From the NCBI GenBank assembly GCA_947561715.1, contig OX387204.1, forward strand, positions 1,121,001 through 1,185,000: a stretch of DNA of 64,000 nucleotides, written 5' to 3'. The position numbers were made by a program, and so were the translations under genes. Every line of letters starts with the position of its first letter. Position 1 is the first letter of the stretch. This document shows positions 11,801-24,100 of the stretch, piece after piece. Source of the DNA: Ascidia mentula. Its lineage: Eukaryota > Chordata > Ascidiacea > Phlebobranchia > Ascidiidae. The notes below the pieces were generated by a model. It made no database searches and was not told the DNA's origin. It saw only the letters and a list, made by a program, of their open reading frames with translations.

Positions 11801-13242
11801 ATGAAGTTTTTTTATAATTAAACTTTTTTATTGTAATGATAAATATATGAGAACTCGATCATGCTGTTTTTCACACACATTTACTCAATTCCCGGAAATT
11901 TTTCCCCGATAAACAATAGATTATTCACGATATTAAGACCAAAACAACTTATCGAAATTAGTTTTTTTGTTGTAGGTTGGGACATAAAAACAAATTTTCA
12001 ATTTAAAATTTACTGCTTTTCTGGCATAAAGTATATGTGTACCTGATGAAGCATCGCTGCACGGCAGACGGAATTTCGTAAAAATACAGCACGTTTATAA
12101 GAGCAGTACATTTTAAATTGCAATATGCCTGGCAGCAACAGGAGTTTGAAACAAATTTTTATTCAGCTGTTTTTGTCTCATTGTAGTGACCAACCCGTTG
12201 TTCCAGTTACAAATTATTTAACATCGCCAAATAGGGCTACGGCAAAATAAAGTTGCCACAGCGCTTGTTGCATAAATGGTCAAAAGTTCAAAAATCTTTG
12301 TTTATTTCCAAAGGACAAACGTTTGTTCTGATGTTCTGTCATGCCTCCTTCGTGTGCTATAGTTTGCTGTAATATATTTACCCGTGCAAGGATGATGTAA
12401 CGCTGCATTGTCTGCATTGTCTCTACATCTGATCGAATGATCATCATCAGTCTGTTCGGTGAAGGCAGATTCCCTAGCTTGGACCGACATGCTACCGCGT
12501 ATGTGACGTAAATGCCTGCATTTTGACTTAGATTAGGTTTGTGTAGGTAGGCTTACGACACAAGTGAATAGACTTTGGTTCAAAAAGCAACAGCATGCAT
12601 GGTAAGACTTAAATTGGTTATCGTAGCTCTCATCAAATTACATAGGCTTCAAAACCCTTGTGACTTATTGTAATCTGGGAGCTTTTTGTAAAACATATAA
12701 GGCTACTGCTAAAGTCGCCAACAAATCTTACCTGGCAACCAATTTATGGATGTAGCGACAGTGTGGTGTTGAAAGTGCAGACACAACTTCTCGAAGAATT
12801 CCTTCTGTTCCCCATGAAGCACAAAGCGATAAACCAAAGAAACCACGGTATAAAGGGTAAGGTAGATGAGAAATTCTCTGTGTGGAAAATGTTTCTCAAA
12901 CGAACATGTACGGAACTACAAATCATATATCATGAAGCAATTCTCTGATTTTTTTGATACCAAACAAAACTATTCATTCACAAAAATTAGGACCTTGTAG
13001 GGCAAGGCTTAACACCGCTTTTCAAAGCAACAATTCCATTTGATAGAAAAAAGTTCAAAATCGCTTTTGATGCACTTCACTTTTGTTTAGTCCACAGCTT
13101 GAATGATGGTAAAACGACGACGACAATAATAATAAATCACTTACTTGTATAAAAGCTTGTAAATACTCCCATTCCATCGAAGGAGTTGTAAAGAGCTCCC
13201 CGGTCTTGTATTTGCCACTTCGTTGGTGTACGTCGCAGTCAT
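8806..13242 (-). CDS. Bestrophin A: divergent bestrophin chloride-channel paralogue
   Basis: Nine exons on the minus strand: 13145-13242, 12732-12877, 12382-12515, 11419-11607, 11263-11340, 10787-10939, 10167-10479, 9408-10019 and 8806-9245. They sum to 2163 nt (720 aa), in frame. Family: calcium-activated pentameric chloride channels of the plasma membrane. Seen: start [44 protein letters not shown], and the calcium-clasp motif [10 protein letters not shown] in the 10167-10479 exon. Odd: the exon that should hold the RWW motif (12382-12515) is 27 bp shorter than in the paralogues and lacks RWW. The normal exons 4 and 5 are fused into one (11419-11607). About 18 codons are missing from the exon at 10167-10479. 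The pore neck reads SINWLPGIY. The 3' exons at 9408 and 8806 are related modules. The gene is open but so altered that channel function is doubtful. Confidence 0.82.
11713..11834. repeat. AT-rich minisatellite in a bestrophin A intron
   Basis: Five to six head-to-tail copies of a 21-22 bp unit built around AGAATGAACTTTTTTATTTT, with a few substitutions per copy. It sits upstream (minus sense) of the exon at 11419-11607 and is absent from the matching introns of bestrophins B and C, so it arose after duplication. Confidence 0.85.
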
Positions 13243-13289
13243 TATTGTTACGTAATACACACTTAAAAACCTATGAAAAAAACAGTTAA

Positions 13290-13805
13290 TCCTCAATATT
13301 TATTGAATATGGCAGTTTATTGTGATATTTTGTGTTTGAAACCAGCTTCCTACTATAAACTAACACACCTTGTGAGACAACCCTGACAATACTTAAATAT
13401 ATATCAGTCTTCAAACACAAAAACAAACAAATTAACAACGCGGGTTTCCGCGGAATGGCAAACAGCCTATTCGCCACATGGAACTTTCTCGATGACAAAT
13501 TCATTACCACGTTGGACCACTTGAAGTTTAAAGCACCACGAATTACGCCAAACAAAAACGTGCATAACACAGCAAAACAGTTACATTTGATTGTAATTTC
13601 GAATTTCTGGCAACCTGAACAGAGTAGCCTTCACCCGAACACTTCAAAGTTATACTTATTCCCAAGACCTTTGCATTGCATCTTAAACACTAATTTTCTG
13701 AGTAACGAAAGAAGCGGAAAATATTGACTTGGTAAAACCCTCATGCTTTGCCAGACAACCATGTCGAAACTTAAATATTACAACCTCATAACTAAACACT
13801 GGAAT
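13290..13805. repeat. Bestrophin upstream block, copy 1 (also 37430-37805 and 47090-47560)
   Basis: Sequence just upstream of bestrophin A that recurs upstream of B and C. Shared landmarks include CCTGACAATACTTAAATATA (about 13381, 37440, 47098) and the stretch ending in AAACACTGG (about 13800, 37805, 47560). Open frames inside it are not conserved. It probably holds promoter sequence carried along with the genes. In this copy it runs directly into transportin-3 coding sequence at about 13805, marking a duplication junction. Confidence 0.8.
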
Positions 13806-16800
13806 GATGTTTTTTGGACTCATCTGCCTATCCCTTTCTATTATGGCCCACCACAGCTCAGCAATATCAGGATACAGGTAGGAAGGAGTTTGAAACAAGC
13901 AGGCATGGAGAGATTTTTCAACAATCTGTCCACCGTAAGCAGCAAAAACGTTGTCGGCAATCTGTTTTTGTAATGGTGGAAGTTTGCATTCTATAACACT
14001 GCGGATAAATTTGGTGACGGACGCATTTGCATCGCGATGTTCGTGACCCAACCCAACCAGTGCACAGTCGAGGAGGGAGGGACAAGCGGCGTGGGTGAGG
14101 AACTCCACTGGACACTTTTCAACGAACCTGTATTATCACAAGTATTCATCTTGTTTGTGTTTTGCAAACTTTTAACCATCAAATATTTATAATAAAATTT
14201 GTGTGTAAATGTTATAATGCTAAAATATACAAGCAACACAACATTAATTTTTTTTGGCTTGTTTTTTAGCAAAAACATTCTGCTCATAATATTTTACAAG
14301 AATTGACTAAAAAAAAAAACTTATACGCAATAAAATCCGCACTTCTTAAATAAGTTACTGGTTCTCTCTCTTTGTAAGAAACACCGCTCAAAACATTTCT
14401 AGGACAGCACATAAGGGAAAGGATTAAATTGTTGTGTTAAAAAGAATAAATGGTTACACAGTGACAGTGTGTACAGGAAAAAGTAATTTTCTTTCGAGCT
14501 TTTTTACCTGCAGCAAAGCCTGAAGAGATCATCCACTATGTCTGGATTATTTTCCAAGCCACGTTCAGCGTTTAAAATGTCGAAAGTTGGTTGAGTGAAA
14601 GCATTCAACATTGCCAACAGTGAAGGGTCTTTTCCATATTCATCAACCTAATAACCAAACAACAAAGTTTAATAATTAAAGGCTCTTCGAAACGTCGAAC
14701 AAACAAGTTTTTCTTTTTGCCAGAAGAGCTTTTAATTACTAAATAGTATGCCTGGCAACGTTAGCAACAAACTAACAAAGTTTAACTTGACCTTTTCACC
14801 TTGACTCAATATACTAATCCAAACAATACAATTTTTTGTAATCTATTTTTATTCAACTTGTTCTTTTTTAAATACAAGGGTTGGCAGGACAGGATTATTA
14901 CATGTTTAATGTTGACAAAATGTTGGCATACAAATACTAGTAACTGGCACACTTAATTCCAACGGATGTCGGCCTCGGCCTTACCATACATGTACTCACA
15001 TAAGCAAATTTTACCTTCAACAAAGTCACAATTCCCAACTAATTAACAATATTGACTTACAAGAACACTGCCTAGGTACAGAAAACAACTGTGTTGATAG
15101 CACGCGTACATGGATGTAATGGTTTCAGCGATGGGTTGCAGTAAAGTTGCTTGAACAGATTTTCCCACACATCGAATTGCAAACCTTAAACACCTATAAA
15201 ACCAACAAGGCAATGTACTAAAATTCATCCAAACACCAAAATATTCGAAGAACAGGTGTTTTTGAAACATTCCACCTTTGCGACCTTGGTGACCCACAAA
15301 GACCACAAGCTTCAATCGTTTTTGGGATGCAATTTATCAACCAAAAAATATAGTTGTAAGTTTTTGGACCAGAACACTCTCTCTACCTGCACCATCTTTC
15401 CACTATCCTGTTGTCAGCTTTGTGATGCTCCAGTGTTGGTTTTAAAACTTTCCAAACTTCCTCTGTGATTTCTTTGCATGGATGGAGTTCACCATTGCAA
15501 CTTTTGATTTCTATGTGCCGGTATATTGCAGCGAGACGGTCCAACCACAAGGTTGGATCTCTGGCACCTAAAATTCCAGAAAATAGTTGAGAGCAAACTT
15601 TCCATGAGGCAAAAAAATGAACGTTAAACTTTATCACATTTTACTATTTCTGTTCATTTAGAAACAGTCCAACCTTGGTCATGCTGTAACTGCTGAGTCA
15701 GCATGTTGATTTGTGCTTTGCACAAAAGTCCAACAGCTTCTTGTAGATGTGCAACAGGTAGTCCAGTTATGATTGTAACAACACCTGGAAGAGGAAAATA
15801 TCTCATGTGACGCCTGCTTTTTGCTTACACATAGTTAAGTAAAAAGTTTGTTTAATGTTTCTGTCTTGGGCGCTCCCTTTTTACAACCTGCTAGTCCTTC
15901 AGCTTTATTAAAAATCCACTGATGCTGATGTTCAATTACAGATTATCCAGTCACCATGATTTCGTTTGTCATATAACAAGGCTACGACATGCAACCATAC
16001 TTGATCATATTTTCCAATGGAATTTAAAAAAAGCAATCAAATTACGCAACATGCATGTTCTGAAGTTGCTATTGAGCCACCCACAGCACTCTGGGGACCC
16101 CCAGTGGTCCATAGACCCGAGTTGACAGGCACTGGCTTTAACAATGAAAAAAGTGATTTGAAGCATTCACCTTTTAACAATCCAATTGAGGCATTGGCAG
16201 AAACATGAAGGTCATCAGCAACCTATGCAAAAAACACATTAATATTTCTATGGAAACACAAAATGCTTAGCCATTAACAGCACCTGTAGAAGTTGAATGA
16301 GCGCAGAATAATGTTGAATCATCTGTTGCCTGCACGCCTCACACAGATTTTGTAACGATAATGCTGCAATTGAAGAGAGTTCCTTTTGTTGGAGTGCTTG
16401 CGTCAAAAATTGAAGAATGTGATCTGGAATTCAATTTGTCCTAAATGATTGCAATTTCCAACAATAGACAGGTATATAAAGCAACAATAATAAAAAATCA
16501 TTTGATTCTAATCAGAACAGTTTATAAAGCAAAACCACTGTGGCTCAAACCTCATAATCCAATACCTAATAACTGTGAGTGCTTCTCAATCCAAGAAGAC
16601 AGTTCCCCAATTAGACGCACACTTGTATGACGAACTGCCAGGTGACTTTCTGGAGGTAAGGATACGATGGCTTGGAGCACCTGAGGCACAACAGCTTCTT
16701 CCCTTCTGCGAATACAAAAAATCTTGGTTTTCAAAATGTTAATATTAGAAAATTAACCAATTAAAAAACAGAATGCACTGAATTATCGCATCAAATGCCA

Positions 16801-19800
16801 AGTTTAAGCAAAACAAAATAGAATAATCCACATATAAACAACATACACATCAATGTGCTTGGCAACAGCAGCCATAATAAAGAGAGTTGCCTCTGTAACA
16901 TCCCAACTTGGGGAAACGCCCTCTTGATTGAGCATTGTGAATAGTTGAGCAAAGCATTTTGTGGCGCCCACCAAGTAAACAACATCCCTGACCAAGTCAG
17001 CTGAGCGTAACCGAAAATCATAAAAATCATCTGCCTCCTCCAGCAGTTTCTCCTGAAAATATAATTGCAGCATCAAGTAATTCCAAACCAATTTACTGTA
17101 AATTTTGCAAAGTTACAATGATAAGATTTAAACAGTTTATTTGAATGGTCTGTTAAACCAGAAAGACAGATTGTTTGATGTTACAAAAAGCGTGGCACCA
17201 ACAGCAACAAAAAGGTTATTAACATAGATATTTTACAAAAAATTCTTACATAGTCAGGTTCCATCTGGCAATGCCTCACAAGGGAATAAATAAGTCGTTC
17301 AATATAAGGTCCAAATATCAGGCGTAACTCATTGTGATCGTTTGAATACAACATTTCTGAAAGTCGGTACCACAGGTTGAATGTAATTTCCGCAACCTGC
17401 AAAAAAAACATACAACATATTTTTACAGTTTTTAATTGTTATTTTTTTTAAAAGGTTTTAATTGACAAACTTCATTTTAGTATTTTACATGCCTAGTTGG
17501 GCATTTGGGAGTTACAACACACCTCATATTGACAGTGTCCATTGCATAGCAACAAGAGGTCAAGGGTCACAAGGTCTCCAAGGCCATCACCAGGTGCACT
17601 GACAAGAGCTTCTGACAGTGACTCGGCCAACTCAGTGAATATACGACAAAGATTGAGACACCTGAAAAAAAATCACCGAAGCAATTTTCAATAGCAAAAA
17701 GTTTGAATAAATTTTGCCCCTGCAATATTTTTTATATGTATTAAAAAACATACTTGTCGGTGTCTTCATGGGCAACAGCATTGTGGTAAGCTTCCCGTAA
17801 AGAATGAGTACCGTGGAAAAGCAACTCCATAAGATCTCTATACCTTGCTACATCTTCTGCTGCGTACAGAGCCGCACAAATGCAGTCAGATGCCGCCTCA
17901 TGAAGAGATGATGACGTTGATGTGTCCCTCTGAATCAAATCAGTTATACTTTATACAAACAACTTCTATGCAATGCAAAATCAATAAAATGGGCATCAAT
18001 AAAACTAACGTGTACTGAGTCAGTTGCTCTAAATAAACTGGTGTTGACAACTTTTGTTAACAGCTAATTTTAAGTATAAAATAGAGCTACCCATTAAAGT
18101 AAACTCACCAAAACATTGAATGGAACATCAAGAAGTTTGCTGCGTGCCACATGGTTACCTGGCAAAACACCCAGATGGAACCAACTGGCAAGACATTTAA
18201 AAACTTTTGACAGGAGCCTTTCTTCTTCAACGATATCTGGTAAAAGTACAAAAATCATAAATTTTTCTTTTTTGACTAAAAGTCAGAACATACCAATGCA
18301 GGCTTTAAGTAGGTCAACCACCATCGGGGCAGAATTCTCCATCTCCTCCATAATTTCAACTCTACGGTTGGCTCCGAGCCGAAGCGTCTGATTGTTTACC
18401 TGAGCAATGGATACGGTGACCGTTATAGAATGTGACAGGTGTCTAAATGTGGAAAGAACAACCCACCTCTTCTGGCAGAACAGTTAGGATTTCCAGAAGA
18501 TATGGAAGTGAAGATCTTTCTTGACCGTACCTATAACATAAAGTGCATTTTTTTAACCTATTTAACTCTTTACCCTTCTAATACTACAAGTCCTCTAGGT
18601 ATGACTTAAACATTAGTAACAGGAAAATGACACAAGTTTTGTACAAATAGTGTTTAAGAAAGCAGCCTATTTGAACATGCTGGAATAGAATAGTGACAAC
18701 AAACTTGACAGACCGAAAAAACAAGTACATCCACAGCACCTAATGGGCATGTAGTAATAAAAGGTTTCTTATCAAGACAATCTAGGTTGAGCATGCTTAA
18801 GTTTATAAAATTATAATACTGGCTGTTATGCAATTCATGTGATTAGTCAGAATCTTCCCACACATTTTATTTATAAAACCAAATATCAGCCTTATAACAT
18901 ACATACTTTTGCATGAATGTGACAGCCGGCATTCCCCACGAAGTCATTTGCAATGCAAGATCACATACAGCCAACGCTAACTGCAAGAAAATTCATTGAG
19001 TTAATTGTCATATTGTCTTAATCTACAATGTCACATCAGCAAGTTATATGATAGGATAACCTACCTGTGTGGTGAGGATGGGGGACATGTTGCATAATTG
19101 CTCAATATGAGTAAGAAGTGATTCTTTTAATGAGTCATGGGTGTCCCCAGGAAGCTCGGAGAATGAATATAAAATCTGGAAAAATTAAGTTTTAGAATCA
19201 GTATTTACCACTATTTTGAGAGCATTTGAAGGAACATACACAATTTTTGCATTTCAAGGAACACACACAATTTTTGCATTTTAAGGAAAATACGTATTTT
19301 CTGCATTTCAAGACATAAACAGAATCTTTGCATTTTAAGGCACATCATAGCCACACTGAACTGCACTGATGATACCTTGCCGGTCGAAACAGTGGCCATC
19401 TGTATGTAGCCAACAAAATTGAATATTATCAACTCCGTGCCTACACACTATTGCTTACTTTTGTCCTCATAGTTTGTGCAGCAAAATAAGTTGATTCAAC
19501 ATCATTCTTTAGCCTAAGAAGTTGATCTGCAGTTTCCCAAGCAAAAACCTTTCAAAAATTTGCAGTTTAGTCAAAAACAACATAACTTCCTATGCCATAC
19601 AGCCTTAAATTTTTGGATTTGCACAGAGAAAATTGCATTAAAAAACCATTTTTTTTACATAATGGTGATCACTCATCACAACAAATTATTCAAAGGCAAT
19701 TAGTAACTTACAGATTTTTGAAATTCGCCCAACCATCTTGATGCTTTTTCTTTTTCTGCAGCATTTGAGTTGTGGTAGAGTTTGTTTACAGCTTGCAGCA

Positions 19801-19834
19801 CAGTTTGGGCGTTATCCGATGCACTGAACGCCAT
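13683..19834 (-). CDS. TNPO3: Transportin-3-like importin-beta family gene, 3' end cut by a duplication junction
   Basis: Known role: TNPO3 carries SR-rich splicing factors into the nucleus. Nineteen minus-strand exons with consistent phases: 19712-19834 (start [20 protein letters not shown]), 19459-19548, 19065-19175, 18907-18980, 18467-18530, 18294-18399, 18109-18236, 17754-17929, 17523-17661, 17250-17396, 16847-17052, 16566-16705, 16284-16423, 16171-16222, 15674-15784, 15387-15567, 15061-15193, 14508-14647, 13683-14127. Landmarks match vertebrate TNPO3 in order: [99 protein letters not shown]. The summed frame is 901 aa, but homology stops after [11 protein letters not shown]; at about 13805 the DNA becomes a duplicated bestrophin-flanking block. 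The last roughly 60 residues of the family are absent and about 40 unrelated residues are read instead. The gene start faces RPTP-2 head to head. Confidence 0.88.
19226..19350. repeat. Minisatellite in the second TNPO3 intron
   Basis: Four imperfect copies of a roughly 32-bp unit containing TTTTGCATTT(C/T)AAGG, alternating with ACACACAA-like stretches. The long minus-strand open frame here is repetitive (runs of LEMQKL) and reflects the repeat, not a gene. Confidence 0.75.
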
Positions 19835-21158
19835 GACATTTGCCGACCAAGTCAAGATTGTATTTCAAAAGATATGGTTTCCACTGTTTATTGTAGTTAC
19901 AGACTATGTATCATTGCAACTACTACAAGAGCAAAATTTGAATAAATACAAATTGACAGAAAACTTTTAGTTTGCATGAAATAAAGTCAGATGAAATAAA
20001 CATATACCTAAGCATTTTTTACAAACTAGGACTTGGGAAAGGCATCTTGTCAAGTTCAAATTTGTCTGCAGGCATGTACACCACAAGAGAAACACAACAC
20101 AAGGGGGCGCTGCAGCTGGAAAGCATTTGTACCTTTGCTGGCTATTTCAAATAAGGTCTGCTTGAAGATAGCTGCAAATATTTATTTTCTATTTTGGAAG
20201 ACTTTTATTGTTGTACTGTACATCATTACCAGTATAATAAACGTTTACAACAATAAAACACAATAATATGGTGTTTATTGATCTGAAATATAGCCCACAT
20301 GCGTGTGACAAGTGATAATCCAGTTGGGATCAACTTCTCCGTCAACATAAATTAAACCGACTGCACGCTCACAGGCCTTTGAGAGAAAAAGTTGTCTAGA
20401 TTGAGTCCTTTTTGGTGATCACTCTAGACTGTGGAGGACGCAAAGCCTTTGCAAATTTACGGACCACGTTTTGAAGTTTATATAATACCCCTAAACATTT
20501 ATAGACACTGCCACGTCGCATCGGTCGCACCCCATCCCGTGGATCTGTGGGTACATAAACTATTTCATAAGCAATTGCACTAACGTGGTGAGACTTTAAG
20601 CGACGCCTGCGCAAGAACTTATTCTTAAACGTGTAAAAGCATTTTCACCCCCCATAGGCGCGAGCGTGATATGGGACTACGTCAAAACTTTTCCCCTATA
20701 AAAAATTACAACGCAAATGGCGCAGATCAAAGCATTTTCTTAGCTCCGGTTTCTCCTTTTCTTCGGTGTCATACTGTAGGCTACTTATTCCTAATGTTTA
20801 TCCATATTTCAAAAGACAACGTTTTTGCCAACATATAACGTTCGGACAATTTTTCTTATCATTTATTTGAGTTTACATAATACTGTGTCCACCGCAGCAT
20901 CGTAAACGAAACATTAGTATGTGAAACTTTACAGTTTAGTCATCTTTAATTAGGTTTCCACGAGGATGGAAGCCCAGTTCTTGTCCCAGGAGTGGCGATG
21001 AGGGCCGTTGTTCACATTGCACACATATTAAAGTATTGCACAGATTTGTTGACTGGAGGGTTAATAATTGCGCGCGCTTATGTTTGCAAAGCAACGAACT
21101 GATAAACGCAACCCCTTAAAACAGTACGAATGTGTTTACGATCTGCGAGAAACACAAC
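19835..21158. promoter_or_regulatory. Bidirectional intergenic region between TNPO3 and RPTP-2 starts
   Basis: About 1.3 kb separates two divergent start codons, so promoters of both genes should lie here. No clear TATA box or other motif stands out. It contains the possible small exon at 20396-20602. Confidence 0.45.
20396..20602 (-). CDS. Possible exon of an unrecognised basic protein
   Basis: A minus-strand open frame ends with TAG at 20396-20398. Its translation is rich in Arg and Lys, with stretches such as HHVSAIAYEIVYVPTDPRD, RPMRRGSVYKCLGVLYKL and RKFAKALRPPQSRVI, which read like real coding sequence. It has no ATG; a plausible AG acceptor (TTCTTGCGCAG) lies at its left end in minus sense, so it could be a terminal exon. 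An AATAAA on the minus strand about 125 bp beyond the stop fits a 3' end. No family is recognised and no convincing 5' exon was found between here and 21158. Confidence 0.3.
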   Translation of the reverse strand, partial: RLKSHHVSAIAYEIVYVPTDPRDGVRPMRRGSVYKCLGVLYKLQNVVRKFAKALRPPQSRVITKKDSI

Positions 21159-24100
21159 ATGTCGGCGTTGCTTAGACTTTTAGCTGTTCTTGGAATAATC
21201 ATTTTTCAACGGGAAGAAATTGCCGCGTTATTTGAGGGTGAGTTTTTCGTAGTAACAATTAGAACTGATATTCTTCAGTTCAAACTTAGCCTGTAACTTA
21301 GGTGAGTCATCCATAGGCAGTGGTGGGATTCAGCCGGTTCACACCGGTTCTAACTAAATTTTATGAGATCAGCGAACCGGTTAGCATTACTGGTTACTGT
21401 TAATGGATTTTTGTAACAGAATCCGCTGAAAAGTATGACTTTTGTGATAGAACCGGCTGACAAAAATTTGAATCCCACCACAATCTCATCTATAGGGTAA
21501 CAGTTTTATTTATTTGTCCAATACAGGGGTGGCAAACCTTTTGCTTTTCCTTTTGTCATTATTAATCAGATGCGTTACAAATTTGTCTCCCCTTCTTTTT
21601 TTGAAGTATGATCGTTTTAGATTATAATTAATTTCAATTCAAATTCACATCTAGCTTGCGGCAATCTAAATTTTTGTGATACTTTTTTCAGGAAATGGAT
21701 TACATTTTTACGAACAATACTGTTTTTTCTTTCATTGTCTCTAGTGGTAATTGTAATCGCGCAATGCGTCAAGGTTGGCAACCTTTGTCCAATGGACTTT
21801 TTTAGCCACAGTTCGCTACAGTTTCGATCCTCGTGTACTATCGTAGTGTTGCTTTACGTCAAAAAAAACCAGAAAGCTTACACTTTTTTACAGAAAAAAA
21901 ACGAGTATATAATTCTGTTTGTTACTGTATACCGTATTTTACGGACCATAAAGCGCACCCGATTATAAGGCGCACTGTCAATAAATTGCTTTGATTAGTT
22001 TTTTGTTCATACATAAGGCGCACCGGGCTATAGAACGCAACGTATTTTAAGGAGTATGTGTGTAAGACGGTGGTTTATTTATATAATAATAGTATCGGTA
22101 CTGGTTTTGAGTGTAGGCAATAAAGCACTACTTGATCCATACATTAGGCGCACGTTCAATTTATGAGGAAAAAAAAGGATTTAAGTTGCGCCTTGTGGTC
22201 CGTAAAATACGGTACTTGTTGTTCCTGTCTACCAACAATTATTATTTCTGTGTTCATATGTTTAAATCGTCGGCGGGATAAAATCGCCGCCAACATTGTT
22301 AAGTAGAAAACGTTTGAATTGTTTCGCAGAGCCAGCCTGGAACGGTAGCAAGTTATACTTTTACAATGACACAAAGCTCAATTACAGCCAGGCTGAAACT
22401 TACTGCCTGAAACAAAATTCCTCATTGCTGGTGATCAAAGGCAACGAGGTTCAGCAATTTGTTAACCAGATATTAAACCAGACTCAACCACAACTGGCTT
22501 GCGAAAATGCGGATTGGAGCATGGGGTACTGGATAGGGGGTTCGAATGTATCTGGAAGTTGGATGTGGACCTACTCAACCCCAATCTGTACAAACAATAG
22601 CTGTAATGACTCATATGAAAATTGGTTTGGAAACAATCCTAACGGACCAACCAACGAATATGCAGCAAGTGTTTTAATGTTTGACAAGATATGTATCACC
22701 AACTCTGATGGGGTTGAATTGTCATTAGATGGTTTGCTTGGATTGTGGTTGGATGATGAAATAAAAGAAATTAGAAATTTTATATGCATACAAAGTAGGT
22801 TACATCACTTACCACACACGTACTTTAGTTATTGCAGAATCTTTACTGCAGATCTGTGTCAAATTAAAAATCCTTGTGAAAATGGTGGTAACTGCACTAC
22901 TGCAGAGAATGGATTTGAGTACAACTGTCATTGTGCTAATGGTTACTATGGAGATAATTGCACTCAAGGTACCAAATGCTTCAATACTTTACACTTGTGG
23001 ATACAGTGTGAAATGCAGTGGTGGGATTCATCCGGTTCACATAAATCTGTTCTTGGAGTTTGATGACCTATGCGAACCGGTTGTTAACCGCATGTGTAGG
23101 CCTATGTTTTACTTTGAGCGCTATATTACCGCATTTACTATGGCATGCTGCTAGTAAGAAAACCTGATGCTAAAAAATTTGAATCCCACCACTAGTGAAA
23201 TGTAACAGTTTTGTAACATGACACTAATTTGTTTTTGATATTGTGGCTCGCTTGCTTCTATAGTTTTTGTCACATATTAAGATAAACTATAATACCCTCC
23301 AAGTCAACTGTGTGGCACATGACACTCGTAAAAGATGCATATTTTGTTCAGACTTGTGCTATCCCAATCCCTGTTTGGATTACCTGGAATGTTACTTTGA
23401 TGCATCTTTGGGCAACTACACTTGTGTGGAACCTATTTATTCAGGGGATGATCCTGAAGGTAATAACATAGTCAACTTCTGTTGTCCAAGCAATTACCAG
23501 ACCATGGTAATGATGGATTTTATTAATTACATCCTGTTCTGGGCATAAAGATCAATTGTTTTTGATGCTGAAATGCAGTTTTGGCCAGTTGTTTAATTCA
23601 GCAAAGGAAATGTAATGTGTATTACTTGTATACAAATATAAGAATGAGGACGGTGATGTATATAACATAATTACAAAAATAAACAGCTATGATAAATGTT
23701 TGTTCAGATGTGTGTGGGAATATTACTTGTCCTTATAATTCTCTTTGCTTTTCAAATGGTTCACATTATTTATGTGAATGCCAAGATGGTTACCATGGAG
23801 AAAACTGCGACAAAAGTAAGTTGCCAAAAATATTTTTGTCCATCCATCAAAAAATATGTTTATGTTTAATTTACAGGTTATTCAACCACTTTAGACCCTC
23901 TGTGGATTGCTATAATTGTTTTACTAATATTTATTGTTGCTGTTTGTCTTGCCATTCTGGTTATTTTTTGGTAGGTTTTTGTATTTTCTAAAGGTGCCTT
24001 CCTTTTAGTTTTTAAAGAAGTCATTTCTTTTGTAGTGTATATAAGAAAAAAAGAAACAAGAAAATGAAACACAAACAACAAGGTACAGTCTTTAGAATAA

